64,000 nucleotides of DNA from Acidobacteriota bacterium (GCA_021325515.1 JAJPHC010000013.1:498001-562000); one strand, 5' to 3'; positions 15,538-24,529 are shown, numbered from the stretch's first letter. Numbers and translations: made by a program. Notes: generated by a model not told the origin, from the letters alone.

Positions 15538-16358
15538 GCGGCGGCCAGAGGACGGAATCTGACCGTGCGATCGATCGCATTCGCGATGAGTGGCGCGATC
15601 GTGACGATGTTCAGCCGCGGCCAGATCACCTGCGGCGCGACGCTGTCGGTCACGATGATCTGCCGGATCAGCGGCAGGTCGAGGTTCTCTCGCGCCTCGT
15701 GCAACAGCAGGCCGTGCGTGGCGACGAGCGTGAAGTCGAGACGCGCGCCGGCGCCGATCAGAGTCTCGACCGCGCGCACCATGGTAGTGCCCGTCGCGAG
15801 GACATCGTCGGCGAGGAGGATCGGGCGATCGGCGGGATCGCCGATGACGTGAGTGCCGCGAATCGCAACAACCGGCAGAGCGAGGATTTCGCCGAGGCAT
15901 TGCGCGAGCCGCTGGGCCTTGTCATGCGGCGAGACGACGACGCAGTCGCTGCCGATCGTCCGGCGGACTGCACGCGCAAGGGTCTCCTCCATCAGATGCG
16001 GATCGAGTGTGAGGACCTGATCGATGCCGCAACTGCGGAGGATGCGTGTGACCGCGGTCCCCTGGTCGGATCGTGTGTAACCGAAATACGGCACGACGGC
16101 GATGACGCGACGGGCACGCGCACGCGACGCGGCGTTGGCGAGCGCGATCAGCTCGACGAGATACTCGTTCACCGGCGGCGGCGCCGGCTGAATGATGAAG
16201 ACGTCTTTGTTGCGAACGTCTTCGTACAGATGAACGCGGGGATCGCGGTCGCTCCGATCATCGATCGCACAGGCGCCGAGCCTGACCTTCATCACGTGAG
16301 CGACGGATGCACCGAGTCCAGGATGCGCCGAACCGCTGAGGAGAACGAAATCGCCCAT
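15534..16358 (-). CDS. Ribose-phosphate pyrophosphokinase-like protein
   Basis: The protein (274 aa) aligns in outline with Prs: RNKDVFIIQPAPPPVNEYLVE, then the flexible-loop region VVPYFGYTRSDQG, DPHLMEETL, and the PRPP-binding loop LLADDVLATGTTM near 180. It is 35-45 residues shorter than housekeeping Prs, and the RQD catalytic loop reads TRSDQG. It may be a specialised Prs or phosphoribosyltransferase relative. Ter-associated gene sets often include phosphoribosyltransferase-fold enzymes, so a role in a modified nucleotide pathway is possible but unproven. A GAAGAGG site lies 7 bases before the ATG. Confidence 0.8.
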   Translation of the reverse strand: MGDFVLLSGSAHPGLGASVAHVMKVRLGACAIDDRSDRDPRVHLYEDVRNKDVFIIQPAPPPVNEYLVELIALANAASRARARRVIAVVPYFGYTRSDQGTAVTRILRSCGIDQVLTLDPHLMEETLARAVRRTIGSDCVVVSPHDKAQRLAQCLGEILALPVVAIRGTHVIGDPADRPILLADDVLATGTTMVRAVETLIGAGARLDFTLVATHGLLLHEARENLDLPLIRQIIVTDSVAPQVIWPRLNIVTIAPLIANAIDRTVRFRPLAAA

Positions 16359-16456
16359 AGCCGCGCCTCTTCATCAGTAGATGCCGCCCCGATCGGGCGC
16401 GAAAGGTCAGGCGTCACAACAGGCGACGGGCAACGGGCAGCAGGCGGGATGCGGGC

Positions 16457-16462
16457 TACAAT
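16457..16462 (+). promoter_or_regulatory. Candidate -10 box, near-leaderless start of lipoprotein gene
   Basis: TACAAT ends 11 bases before the ATG at 16474, so transcription would start about 5 bases upstream of the start codon. No clear -35 box is visible at the expected distance, and no ribosome site precedes the ATG. Confidence 0.4.
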
Positions 16463-16473
16463 TTGCTGATCCG

Positions 16474-17631
16474 ATGAACCGCTACGTTGCCGCGCTCCTT
16501 CTTCTGGCCGGGTGTGCGAGCTCGCCGCCTGTTCCTCTCGATCGCGCCGTCGTGTCGTATGACATCGCAACGGCGGATGGCATCTCGCAGCAACTGCTGC
16601 TCAACATCGCGCGGGCAAACGTCAACGAGCCGATTCACTTCACGGCCGTCACCAGCATCGCCGCGACGTACCGGCTGTCGACGAGCGCCGGCATCGGGCC
16701 GACGATGACCGGCGAGCATGGCCGCTCCGTCCTGCCGCTCCTCGGGGTCGTCGCCGAACAGAATCCGACGATCAGCATTTCGCCGATGCAGGGCGACGAG
16801 TTTACGCAGCGCCTGCTGACGCCGTTTCGCGAGGCGCAGCTCACGCTTCTGCTGCGGCAGGATTACGACGTCGACGCGCTTCTCCGCCTTCTCGGCGCCA
16901 GCGTGCGCATCGACGAGAGCGGCGCCGAATATCCCAATCGTCCCTCCGATCACGACGGCTACGTCAAGTACCGGCAGATGATGGCGCATCTCTCCACGAT
17001 TCAGGATCGCCATGCGCTGCACGTCGAGCCGCTGCACTTCAATCACACGTGGACCATTCCCGAGGCGTCGTTCACGCCGGAGACGTTCGAGTCGACGTAC
17101 AAGGAATTCACGGTGTCGCATGACGCTGCCGCGCACGTGTACAACGTTTCGCGCCGCGTGAATGGCCGCGTGATGATCACGAACTTCAATCCCGATGCTC
17201 TCTCCAACGAGGAGCGCGTCGTGATGCACCGGCGCGCGGAAGAAGCGCCGCCGAATGAAGTCGTCATCGATATCCGTCCCGGGTATCCGGGCGGCGAGTA
17301 TCCGATCGAGGGACGCCTTCGCCTGCGCAGCTTTCATGAAGTGCTGACCTTCATCGGCCGCGGCATCAGCGAGGAGCCGGAGTTCGACGTGGCGCCCGAT
17401 CCCCGTACGCCGGCGATGTCGGAGAACCCGCGCAGCGCATTGGAAGTTGTGGAGATGAGTGCGCCGCCGAAGCGGCGGCTGTTCGTCAAGCTGAACGGGA
17501 AGTACTACGCGATCGCATCGCAGAGCGGCTACCAGTGGAATCAGAAGGCGTTCGACATGCTGTATCAGCTTTTCCAGATGAGCGTGTCGGCATCCGCGCA
17601 ATCAGGACCGAGCATCACGATCGCGAAGTGA
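16474..17631 (+). CDS. Lipoprotein of unknown function, 385 aa
   Basis: The ATG at 16474 gives a type II signal MNRYVAALLLLAGCASSPP with a good lipobox (LAGC). The mature protein has alternating strand and helix segments with no recognised domain. It contains YDIATADGISQQLLLNIARA near the N-terminus and a C-terminal region with a conserved-looking FVKLNGKYYAIASQSGYQW. It stands alone between the PRPP-like operon (divergent) and an ABC importer. Outer- or inner-membrane placement is inferred from the lipobox. Confidence 0.68.
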   Translation: MNRYVAALLLLAGCASSPPVPLDRAVVSYDIATADGISQQLLLNIARANVNEPIHFTAVTSIAATYRLSTSAGIGPTMTGEHGRSVLPLLGVVAEQNPTISISPMQGDEFTQRLLTPFREAQLTLLLRQDYDVDALLRLLGASVRIDESGAEYPNRPSDHDGYVKYRQMMAHLSTIQDRHALHVEPLHFNHTWTIPEASFTPETFESTYKEFTVSHDAAAHVYNVSRRVNGRVMITNFNPDALSNEERVVMHRRAEEAPPNEVVIDIRPGYPGGEYPIEGRLRLRSFHEVLTFIGRGISEEPEFDVAPDPRTPAMSENPRSALEVVEMSAPPKRRLFVKLNGKYYAIASQSGYQWNQKAFDMLYQLFQMSVSASAQSGPSITIAK

Positions 17632-17735
17632 ATCCTGTTGATGCGGCCCGCGAACCCGCGTGACCGAAACGGAACAACATCCACTACAATCGCCCCGTCA
17701 CGCCAGCCGTGAACTTCACACGAGGAGGTCTGCTC

Positions 17736-17801
17736 ATGAGCGAGCCGGGAAGTAGTCGCACGACAGAACCTCCATCTCCGCTGACGATCGTGAACGACTG
17801 A
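17736..17801 (+). CDS. Small ORF (21 aa) with strong ribosome site
   Basis: AGGAGG at 17723-17728 is 7 bases before the ATG at 17736; the reading frame MSEPGSSRTTEPPSPLTIVND ends at TGA 17801. A TACAAT-like -10 box lies at about 17684-17689, upstream of it. A Ser/Thr/Pro-rich 21-residue product could be a real small protein or a leader peptide for the ABC genes that start 52 bases later. It is too short to judge by codon use. Confidence 0.35.
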   Translation: MSEPGSSRTTEPPSPLTIVND

Positions 17802-17853
17802 TGCCGCGAGGCGTTTGTCCCGTTCACGATCAACCTTGAACGGAGCGAACGTC

Positions 17854-19593
17854 ATGTCGCCGCGCGACACGATTCAAACACACGACCGCTGGGGCGAAGC
17901 GACCGCCTTCCTCGAAGAGTTCCGCCGCCGCGGCTGGTTCGATCTTCTACTGCTGGGCGGTTTCGTCGGAGTTGTCTTCGGCCTCATCTCACTGGCCGGC
18001 GAATGGCGAACGCTGCGGCCCGCCGTTCACATCGATCTCGCACCATCCGCATTGCCGCTCTATGTCTTCTACTCGCTCTGCCGCGGGCTGTTCGCCTACG
18101 TCCTCTCTCTCGCTTTCACGCTGAGCTATGGCTACTGGGCGGCGAAAGACGAGGTCGCGCAGCGCGTGCTCGTCCCGCTGCTCGATATCCTGCAGAGCAT
18201 CCCCGTCCTGGGTTTCATGCCGGGGCTCGTGCTCGCTCTCGTCGCGTTGTTCCCTCGCAGCAACATCGGCCTCGAGCTGGCCTGCGTGCTGATGATCTTC
18301 AGCGGACAGGCGTGGAACATGACCTTCAGCTTCTATCACTCGCTGCGCTCGATTCCGAAGGATCAGCTCGAAGCGGCGACGACGTACCGCTTCGACTGGT
18401 GGCAGCGCCTGCGCTGGGTCGAGCTGCCGTTCTCCACGATCGGGCTCGTGTGGAACAGCATGATGAGCATGGCCGGCGGCTGGTTCTTTCTGATGATCAC
18501 GGAGTCGTTCGTCCTCGGCTCGCGCGACTTCCGCCTGCCGGGCATCGGTTCGTACATGAGCGTCGCAGTCGCCAGCGGCAACGTCCCGGCGATGCTCTGG
18601 GCGATTTTCGCGATGGTGATGATGATCGTCGTGCTCGACCAGTTGCTGTGGCGGCCGGTCGTCGTCTGGTCGCAGAAGTTCCGCGTGGAGGAAGGCGCCG
18701 ACGAAGAGACCGCGTCGTCGTGGTTCTACGACTGGATCCGGCGGTCGATGCTGATCGACTGGATCGAATCGTTTTTCAGAAAACTGCCCGGCTTCAGAAA
18801 CGAGCCGCGCCGCGCGCCTGCCGCTGCCAGCGGACGAGACACGCGCTCTCCGCATCTCTCCATCGCGATGTTCGCGATGCTGATGCTCGTGCTGCTCTTC
18901 GGCGCCTGGAGGCTCTTCGATCTGCTGCGGCAACTGCCGGTTAGACAATACCTCCCGATTCTCTCCTCGGCGGGATGGACTCTGGGCCGCGTGCTGCTGT
19001 CGACGGCACTTGGTACGCTCTGGACGCTGCCCGCGGGACTGGCGATCGGGTTGAACCCGCGCCTGTCTCGCATCTTTCAACCCATCGTGCAGGTCGCGGC
19101 TTCGTTTCCTGCGCCGATGCTCTTCCCGCTGGTGATCGCCGGTCTGAAGGCAGCGGGTGTAACGCTTGGTTGGGGAAGCGTTGTTCTCATGCTCCTCGGC
19201 ACGCAGTGGTACATCCTCTTCAACGTGATCGCCGGCGCGTCCGCGATGCCGTCCGATCTGCGCGAGGCGGCGCGCAGCTATCGCCTCGACCTGCGTCAGC
19301 GTTTCACGTCGCTCTATCTGCCTGCCGTGTTTCCTTATCTCGTGACGGGATGGGTGACCGCGGCGGGCGGCGCGTGGAACGCGAGCATCGTCGCCGAATA
19401 CGTGACATTCAAGAGCGAGGTCCTGACCGCCAACGGCCTCGGCGCTCGCATCAGCGCCGCGGCGGAACAGGGCGACTTTCCTCAGCTCGCGGCGAGCGTT
19501 ACCGTAATGGCGGCGGTCGTCGTTCTCTTCAATCGAACCGTATGGAAGCGCTTGTACCAGATTGCCGAAGAGCGCTTTTCGCTCAGCAAGTGA
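17854..19593 (+). CDS. ABC transporter permease, two fused transmembrane domains
   Basis: The ATG at 17854 (MSPRDTIQTHDRWG) is preferred over the upstream TTG because a GGAG site precedes it. The 579-residue product is a tandem duplication of a BPD-type permease: each half has about six membrane helices and its own EAA coupling motif (EAATTYRFDWWQRLRWVELP near 160 and EAARSYRLDLRQRFTSLYLP near 475). Fused permeases like this occur with NitT/TauT-family importers for nitrate, sulfonates, bicarbonate or cyanate. No periplasmic binding protein is adjacent, so the substrate is unknown. It pairs with the ATPase gene that follows after 8 bp. Confidence 0.85.
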   Translation: MSPRDTIQTHDRWGEATAFLEEFRRRGWFDLLLLGGFVGVVFGLISLAGEWRTLRPAVHIDLAPSALPLYVFYSLCRGLFAYVLSLAFTLSYGYWAAKDEVAQRVLVPLLDILQSIPVLGFMPGLVLALVALFPRSNIGLELACVLMIFSGQAWNMTFSFYHSLRSIPKDQLEAATTYRFDWWQRLRWVELPFSTIGLVWNSMMSMAGGWFFLMITESFVLGSRDFRLPGIGSYMSVAVASGNVPAMLWAIFAMVMMIVVLDQLLWRPVVVWSQKFRVEEGADEETASSWFYDWIRRSMLIDWIESFFRKLPGFRNEPRRAPAAASGRDTRSPHLSIAMFAMLMLVLLFGAWRLFDLLRQLPVRQYLPILSSAGWTLGRVLLSTALGTLWTLPAGLAIGLNPRLSRIFQPIVQVAASFPAPMLFPLVIAGLKAAGVTLGWGSVVLMLLGTQWYILFNVIAGASAMPSDLREAARSYRLDLRQRFTSLYLPAVFPYLVTGWVTAAGGAWNASIVAEYVTFKSEVLTANGLGARISAAAEQGDFPQLAASVTVMAAVVVLFNRTVWKRLYQIAEERFSLSK

Positions 19594-19601
19594 GGTGACC
19601 C

Positions 19602-20891
19602 ATGACGACTGCAATCGAACTTCAAACCGATGTGCTCTGCGAGGCGCGCAATGTCTCGCATGACTTCGTGATGCCGAACGGCTCGCGGCTGCGCGTGCTC
19701 GAGAACATCAACGTCGCGATCAAGCCGCTCGAAGTCGTCGCGCTGCTCGGGCCCTCCGGCTGCGGCAAATCGACGATCCTGCGCATCCTCGCCGGTCTCA
19801 TCAAACCGACGGAAGGCGAAGTCTTCTATCGCGGCCAGCGCGTGGAAGGACTCACGCCCGGTGTCGGCATCGTCTTTCAGAGCTTCGCGCTCTATCCCTG
19901 GATGACGGTCGCGGAGAATGTCGAGATCGTGCTGCGGGCCGCCGGCCTTCCGCCCGAAGAGCAGAAAGCGCGCGCGGAGAAAGCGATTCGCACCGTCGGT
20001 CTGGCCGGCTTCGAAGAAGCCTATCCGCGCGAGCTCTCCGGCGGCATGAAGCAACGCCTCGGCATCGCGCGCGCGCTGTCGGTGCATCCCGAGTTCCTGT
20101 TCATGGACGAGCCGTTCAGTCATGTCGACGCGCTCACCGCCGAAGGTCTCCGCGCGGAAGTGATCGACCTCTGGGAGCCCGAGGATTCGAATCCTTCGTC
20201 GATCCTGATGGTCAGCCACGACATCAAGGAGGTCGTCTACATGGCCGACCGCATCGTGGTGCTGAGCAGCCATCCGGGACGCGTCCGGACGATCGTCGAG
20301 AATCCGCTGCCGCGCCCGCGCGACACGCGCTCCCGCGCGTTCGAAGAGCTCGTCGACTATCTGCACGAAATCATCACCGGCACGGAAATGCCGGATGCCG
20401 CCGGACCGGCGGTGCGCGAAGGGCGCATTGCGCCGCTGCCGAAGACCTCGACGTCCGAGGTGGTCGGTCTGCTCGAGTATCTCGACTCGAAGGGAGGAGT
20501 CGACGACATCTTCGACGTCGCCGCGGAGACCGATCACGAGTTCGGCCACATGATGGCGATCACGAAGGCGGCCGAAATGCTGAACTTCGTCGACACGCCG
20601 AAGCAGGGCATCGTGCTCACCCTCGAAGGGCGCCGCTTCCTCGCCGCGGAGGCCGAGACGAGAAAAGAGTTGTGGCGTGAGCAGATCCTGAAGCTGAAAC
20701 TCTTCCAGGATGTCTACGCGCTGCTGCAACGCGAAGAGGGAGAGGTGAGCGGCGACATGGTGCGCGAGATGATCATCATGGCGCTGCCGCGCGAGAATTA
20801 CGAAGAGATGTTCGCGACGATGGTGCGCTGGGCGCGCTTCGGAAATCTGTTCGCGTACGAGGAAGATGCGGACCGGCTGTCGCTGCAGTAA
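19602..20891 (+). CDS. NitT/TauT-type ABC ATPase with C-terminal AAA-associated domain
   Basis: Residues 1-260 form the ATPase: Walker A GPSGCGKST (about 50-58), Q-loop in VFQSFALYPW, signature LSGGMKQR, Walker B LFMDEPFSH, and switch His in MVSHDIKE. Residues about 290-429 form a helical, acidic extension (VVGLLEYLDSKGGVDDIFDV and onward) like the AAA-associated C-terminal domain found on such importers, usually thought to regulate them. A GAGGTGA ribosome site precedes the ATG. It should form the importer with the fused permease, giving a minimal two-gene system without a binding protein. Confidence 0.87.
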   Translation: MTTAIELQTDVLCEARNVSHDFVMPNGSRLRVLENINVAIKPLEVVALLGPSGCGKSTILRILAGLIKPTEGEVFYRGQRVEGLTPGVGIVFQSFALYPWMTVAENVEIVLRAAGLPPEEQKARAEKAIRTVGLAGFEEAYPRELSGGMKQRLGIARALSVHPEFLFMDEPFSHVDALTAEGLRAEVIDLWEPEDSNPSSILMVSHDIKEVVYMADRIVVLSSHPGRVRTIVENPLPRPRDTRSRAFEELVDYLHEIITGTEMPDAAGPAVREGRIAPLPKTSTSEVVGLLEYLDSKGGVDDIFDVAAETDHEFGHMMAITKAAEMLNFVDTPKQGIVLTLEGRRFLAAEAETRKELWREQILKLKLFQDVYALLQREEGEVSGDMVREMIIMALPRENYEEMFATMVRWARFGNLFAYEEDADRLSLQ

Positions 20892-20901
20892 GCAGTAAAT
20901 C

Positions 20902-20920
20902 GACAGGCTCTCAGCTTGTC
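20902..20920. repeat. Short palindrome GACAGGCT-CTC-AGCTTGTC (REP-like)
   Basis: 8-bp arms with one mismatch flank CTC. The inner 15 bases GCTCTCAGCTTGTCC recur after the kinase gene (45730-45747 region). The minus-strand EIIA gene takes its stop codon from this palindrome. Confidence 0.55.
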
Positions 20921-21405
20921 CCTGTCGCTCTGCGCAGGATCTCCAGAACCTCTTCCGGCGCCGCAGCGTTGGCGATCGCATCCATCGTCGCCGTATCCGC
21001 CGCCAGCCGCGAGAGTGCGGCCAGGAAGACGAGATGTTCGGCGCGCTGCGACTCGGGGGAGAGGAACGCGATCACGATGCGCGGCTGCTTCCGTCCTTCG
21101 ATGACACCGTCGCGGTTGGCTCCGAGGGCGGCGATGAAGGTGCCGATCGACGCATCGCGTGCGTGGGGCAGCGCGCAGTTGCCGCAGAGCGTGGCCAGCT
21201 CGCGCTCGCGCGCGACGACCGAATGAATCATCCGCTCGATGTCGTTGGGGACAAGCCCGTGATGGGGAAGCGTCTGCCGCAGCAGGCGTGCGGCCACATC
21301 GCTGATGTCCGCGCCGCGAACGCCGATGACGATGTCATCGGCGGAGAGAATGCCGGCCAGTTTCACCGGGGCATCATAGCTGTCCGGCGCCCGCGTTTCA
21401 TTCAT
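20911..21405 (-). CDS. PTS EIIA-like (PtsN-type) regulatory protein
   Basis: The 164-residue protein has the EIIA-2 fold with the phospho-acceptor His in CALPHARDASIG (about residue 79-90) and a typical LAALSRLAADTATMDAI helix region. No other PTS protein is nearby, so it is probably an orphan regulator of the nitrogen-type PTS, signalling rather than sugar transport. A slightly atypical LHxR context (LPHAR) is kept. The last residues are encoded by a small palindromic unit. It starts 26 bp from the divergent ArsR gene. Confidence 0.8.
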   Translation of the reverse strand: MNETRAPDSYDAPVKLAGILSADDIVIGVRGADISDVAARLLRQTLPHHGLVPNDIERMIHSVVARERELATLCGNCALPHARDASIGTFIAALGANRDGVIEGRKQPRIVIAFLSPESQRAEHLVFLAALSRLAADTATMDAIANAAAPEEVLEILRRATGTS

Positions 21406-21424
21406 AACCGAGTGGCTATATAAT
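21396..21424 (+). promoter_or_regulatory. Promoter of arsR-family gene, predicted leaderless
   Basis: TATAAT at 21419-21424 lies 17 bp after TTTCAT (21396-21401) and only 6 bases before the ATG at 21431, so the transcript should begin at or next to the start codon. No ribosome site precedes this ATG, which agrees with leaderless translation. The -35 box overlaps the start of the divergent EIIA gene. Confidence 0.6.
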
Positions 21425-21430
21425 CAAATA

Positions 21431-21790
21431 ATGAAACAGAAGCCGGCCCACGTGGATCTTTCGGCGGAGGCGATCGAGCTCGTCGCGGATCGATTCCGAG
21501 TCCTCTCCGATCCTCTTCGGCTGCGGATTCTGCAGACCCTGCGCGGTGGCGAGCGCAATGTGACGGAGCTGACGGCGGAGCTCGGCACGACACAGCCCAA
21601 CATCAGCAAACATCTGCGCGTGCTGCAGTCGGCGGGGCTCATCGGCCGCCGGCAGTCGGGCAACAGCGTCTATTGCTACGTGGCGGATGGGACCGTGTTT
21701 GCGCTCTGCGACGTCGTCTGCACTTCGCTCTACGCGAGGATCTCGGCGCAGGCGCGGCTGCTGGAGACGCCGCGAAAGCCGAAGCGGTAG
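21431..21790 (+). CDS. ArsR/SmtB-family transcriptional regulator
   Basis: The 119-residue protein has the winged helix-turn-helix of the family (RFRVLSDPLRLRILQTLRGG, then ELTAELGTTQPNISKHLRVL, and a wing LIGRRQSGNSVYCYV). Three Cys lie in YCYVAD and ALCDVVC at the C-terminal helix, a possible metal or thiol-sensing site. The canonical CVC metal box in the recognition helix is absent. Sulfide- or metal-responsive ArsR proteins often control DUF2892 and YeeE genes like those at 25.9 and 36.5 kb, so those are candidate targets. Predicted leaderless transcript. Confidence 0.85.
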   Translation: MKQKPAHVDLSAEAIELVADRFRVLSDPLRLRILQTLRGGERNVTELTAELGTTQPNISKHLRVLQSAGLIGRRQSGNSVYCYVADGTVFALCDVVCTSLYARISAQARLLETPRKPKR

Positions 21791-21797
21791 CGCGACC

Positions 21798-24464
21798 TCA
21801 GACGCCGCGTCCGACCGCGCGTGCGATTTCCGAAGTCAGCTCCGCCGCATCGAACGGCTTCTGCAATGCGATCGCCGGCAGTCTGCGATTCGCCTGCCGC
21901 AGCTGATGCACGAGCGTCACGCCGTCGGTGACCGCCATCGCCATGTCCGTCACCACCACATCGTGATGCGCATTCAGCGCGAGAATCGCCTCGGCGGCTG
22001 ACCGCGCCGTCGTCACGCGCGCGCCGCACTTCTTCAGCATCTTCGTGATGGCCTCGAGACTCTCCGGCTCCGCGTCGACGAGCAGGATCTGCTTCATCCG
22101 CAGATCGGGATGCTTCTCCACCTGCGGAGGGATCGCGGCAGGTGATGGTTCCTCGGCGGCGGTGATGGCCGGGAGCTCGACGGTGAAGGTCGATCCTTTG
22201 CCGAGCCCTTCGCTTTCCGCGCGAACGGAGCCGCCGTGCAGCTCGGCCAGATGCCGCACGATGGCAAGGCCGAGACCGAGGCCGCCATGTTTGCGCGTGA
22301 GACCGCTGTCTCCCTGGCGGAAGCGATCGAACACGTGCGGCAGGAACGCGCGATCGATTCCCGAGCCGTCATCGTGAACGATCACGCGCGCGCGATCCTC
22401 CTCGCGTTCGACGGTGACGTCGATGCGCCCGTTCTGCCGGCCGAACTTCGCAGCGTTCGAGATCAGGTTCCAGACGACCTGCTGCAGCCGGTTTGCATCG
22501 CCCTGCACGTAGCCGTTCCAGCGCGCGGAATCGACGTTGAGCGTGATCGACTTGGCCATCAACGCGGGACGCAGCGCCTCCGCCGCCTTTTCGACGACGC
22601 CGCGCAGGTCGACCGGGCCGCTGTCGAGACGGAACTTGCCGATGACGATGCTGGAGACATCGAGGATGTCGTCGATGAGCTTCGCCTGAGCGAGCGTCGC
22701 CGACTCGATGGCCTTGAGTGCGTTCGTCGTCGTCTCTTCGTCGAGCGCGCCGAGCATCAGCATGCGCACCCAGCCGAGCGTGGCCGTCATCGGTGTTCGC
22801 AGTTCATGCGACACCGTGGCGAGGAATTCATCCTTGGCCGCCGCGGCATCCACCGCGGCGCGATAGAGCTGCGCATTCTCGATCGCGAGCGCGACACGGC
22901 GGGCGAGCATCGACGCCAGCTCGATGTCCTGATCGCTGTAGCGCGAGGCATTCTCCGATGCGAAGGAGATGGTGCCGAGGATCCGCTGGCGCGATTCGAT
23001 GGGGGCGATGAGGAGGGATCCGGTTCCGAGATCGCGAAGGATCGACGCATGCTCGTCGTCGACGGCCGTGTCGCGGATCGTCTGCTCGTTCATCGACAGG
23101 ATGAACGGCTTGTTGGCTGCGATCAGCGCGGCCATGTGCGGCGGCGAGTCGGGACTCCAGGGCTTCTCCAGGAGCCGCGCGGCGAGGGAGCTCTTTTCCG
23201 GATTCGAATGGACGGCGGCGACGTGCCGGCCGGCGCCATTCTCATCGAGCAGTGTGACCGTGCACCAGTCGGCGAGCTCCGGCACCGCGAGTGCGGCGAC
23301 CGCCCGCAGAGTCTCTTCGTAATCAAGCGATGAGCTGAGTGCTTCGCTGGCGCGTGCCGCGAAGCGCAGCGCATCTTCGGCATGCTTGCGCGCGGTGATG
23401 TCGAGTGTGACGCCGCGCATGCCGATCGGCTGTCCGGCGTCGTCGTGGATGACGGTCGAATGCGCCTCGCACCAGATCGCGCGGCCGTCTTTGGTCACCC
23501 AGCGGAAGGTGTTCGTGCTCGGCCCGCCGCGCTGGTAATGCTCGTGCGCATTCGCCGCCGCGTGGTCGCGATCGTCCGGATGCACGATCGTCAGCCAGAA
23601 GTTCGGCGTCGAGAGCCACTCTTCGACGGAGTAGCCGAGCATCCGCGTGACGTGATCGCTGATGAAGTCGATGCGCTGCGATGCGACGTCGGGCTCTCCC
23701 CATGCCTCCCAGACGACGCCGGGAACATTGGAGACGATGCCTGCGAGACGCTGGCGTTCGTGAACGACGGCCGACGCGAGGCGGGTGGTCTCGCGCTCGG
23801 AAGCGCGCAGATCGTCGATGTCGAACGCGACGCCGATGTAGCCGGTGAAATGACCGGCGCGATCGAAGCGCGGCACGCCCCGGCTCAGCATCAGGCGATA
23901 GACGCCGTCATGACGGCGCTGGCGATACTCCAGCTCGACCGGTTGCTGCGCGGCGAAAGCGCTCTCGAAAATCGGCATGCAGCGCGGAACATCGTCGGGG
24001 TGCATCCCCTCGAGCCAGCCGAAGCCGAGCTCCTGCTCGCGCGTGCGGCCCGTGAAGCGCAGCCACTGGTCGTTGACGAACGTGCAGCTCTTTTCGGTGT
24101 TCGTGATCCAGACGATCGCCGGCGCGACGTTCGAGATGCTCGTCAGCAGTTCGTGCTCCGCCTCTGTTTCCTCGAGCTTGTGCCGCTGCAGCCTGCTGCC
24201 GAACCAGGCGAGCGCGATGCTGAACACTCCGAAGAGTGCGACGTGCACCGGATCGGCGTGCATCAGCGTACTGCTGAAGATCATGCCGAGGATCGCCGCG
24301 AGGATTCCCGGGCCGGCCCCTCCGCTGAGCGAAGAGGCAAAGACGGCGACGAAGAAAAGAAAGAAGGGGATTGGCTCGAAGAAGGGGCGGAACGCCCCTT
24401 GAATCAGGGCAGCAACCAGCGACAGGGCTGCCGCAACGAGATATCGAAGGGCCGGGGACCTCAT
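21798..24464 (-). CDS. Hybrid sensor histidine kinase: TM-PAS-PAS-GAF-HisKA-HATPase-REC
   Basis: The start at 24464 (MRSPALRYLVAAALSLVAAL) places a DUF4118-like membrane segment first; an ATG at 24512 is also possible. Order: four or so membrane helices (1-100), two PAS domains (about 115-360), a GAF domain (about 385-540), H-box FLATVSHELRTPM, N-box NLISNAAKFG, G1 DDGSGID and GLGLGLAIVRHL, and a C-terminal receiver domain (about 780-888) with DAE acidic pair and Asp in VVVTDMAMA. The receiver lacks about 20 residues around beta-4: IALQKPFD follows directly. PAS and GAF suggest redox or small-ligand sensing. No dedicated response regulator adjoins. Confidence 0.87.
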   Translation of the reverse strand: MRSPALRYLVAAALSLVAALIQGAFRPFFEPIPFFLFFVAVFASSLSGGAGPGILAAILGMIFSSTLMHADPVHVALFGVFSIALAWFGSRLQRHKLEETEAEHELLTSISNVAPAIVWITNTEKSCTFVNDQWLRFTGRTREQELGFGWLEGMHPDDVPRCMPIFESAFAAQQPVELEYRQRRHDGVYRLMLSRGVPRFDRAGHFTGYIGVAFDIDDLRASERETTRLASAVVHERQRLAGIVSNVPGVVWEAWGEPDVASQRIDFISDHVTRMLGYSVEEWLSTPNFWLTIVHPDDRDHAAANAHEHYQRGGPSTNTFRWVTKDGRAIWCEAHSTVIHDDAGQPIGMRGVTLDITARKHAEDALRFAARASEALSSSLDYEETLRAVAALAVPELADWCTVTLLDENGAGRHVAAVHSNPEKSSLAARLLEKPWSPDSPPHMAALIAANKPFILSMNEQTIRDTAVDDEHASILRDLGTGSLLIAPIESRQRILGTISFASENASRYSDQDIELASMLARRVALAIENAQLYRAAVDAAAAKDEFLATVSHELRTPMTATLGWVRMLMLGALDEETTTNALKAIESATLAQAKLIDDILDVSSIVIGKFRLDSGPVDLRGVVEKAAEALRPALMAKSITLNVDSARWNGYVQGDANRLQQVVWNLISNAAKFGRQNGRIDVTVEREEDRARVIVHDDGSGIDRAFLPHVFDRFRQGDSGLTRKHGGLGLGLAIVRHLAELHGGSVRAESEGLGKGSTFTVELPAITAAEEPSPAAIPPQVEKHPDLRMKQILLVDAEPESLEAITKMLKKCGARVTTARSAAEAILALNAHHDVVVTDMAMAVTDGVTLVHQLRQANRRLPAIALQKPFDAAELTSEIARAVGRGV

Positions 24465-24529
24465 GGGATGGGGAAGTGTACTGCGAAGCGCACCGTGCAA
24501 CCGAAGCAACATGTGCTCGAACTACCAAA

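Noticed and set aside
17989-19614. A 541-codon minus-strand open frame opposite the ABC permease
   Set aside because: Composition is Arg/His/Glu-rich without motifs; the plus strand is a clear permease.
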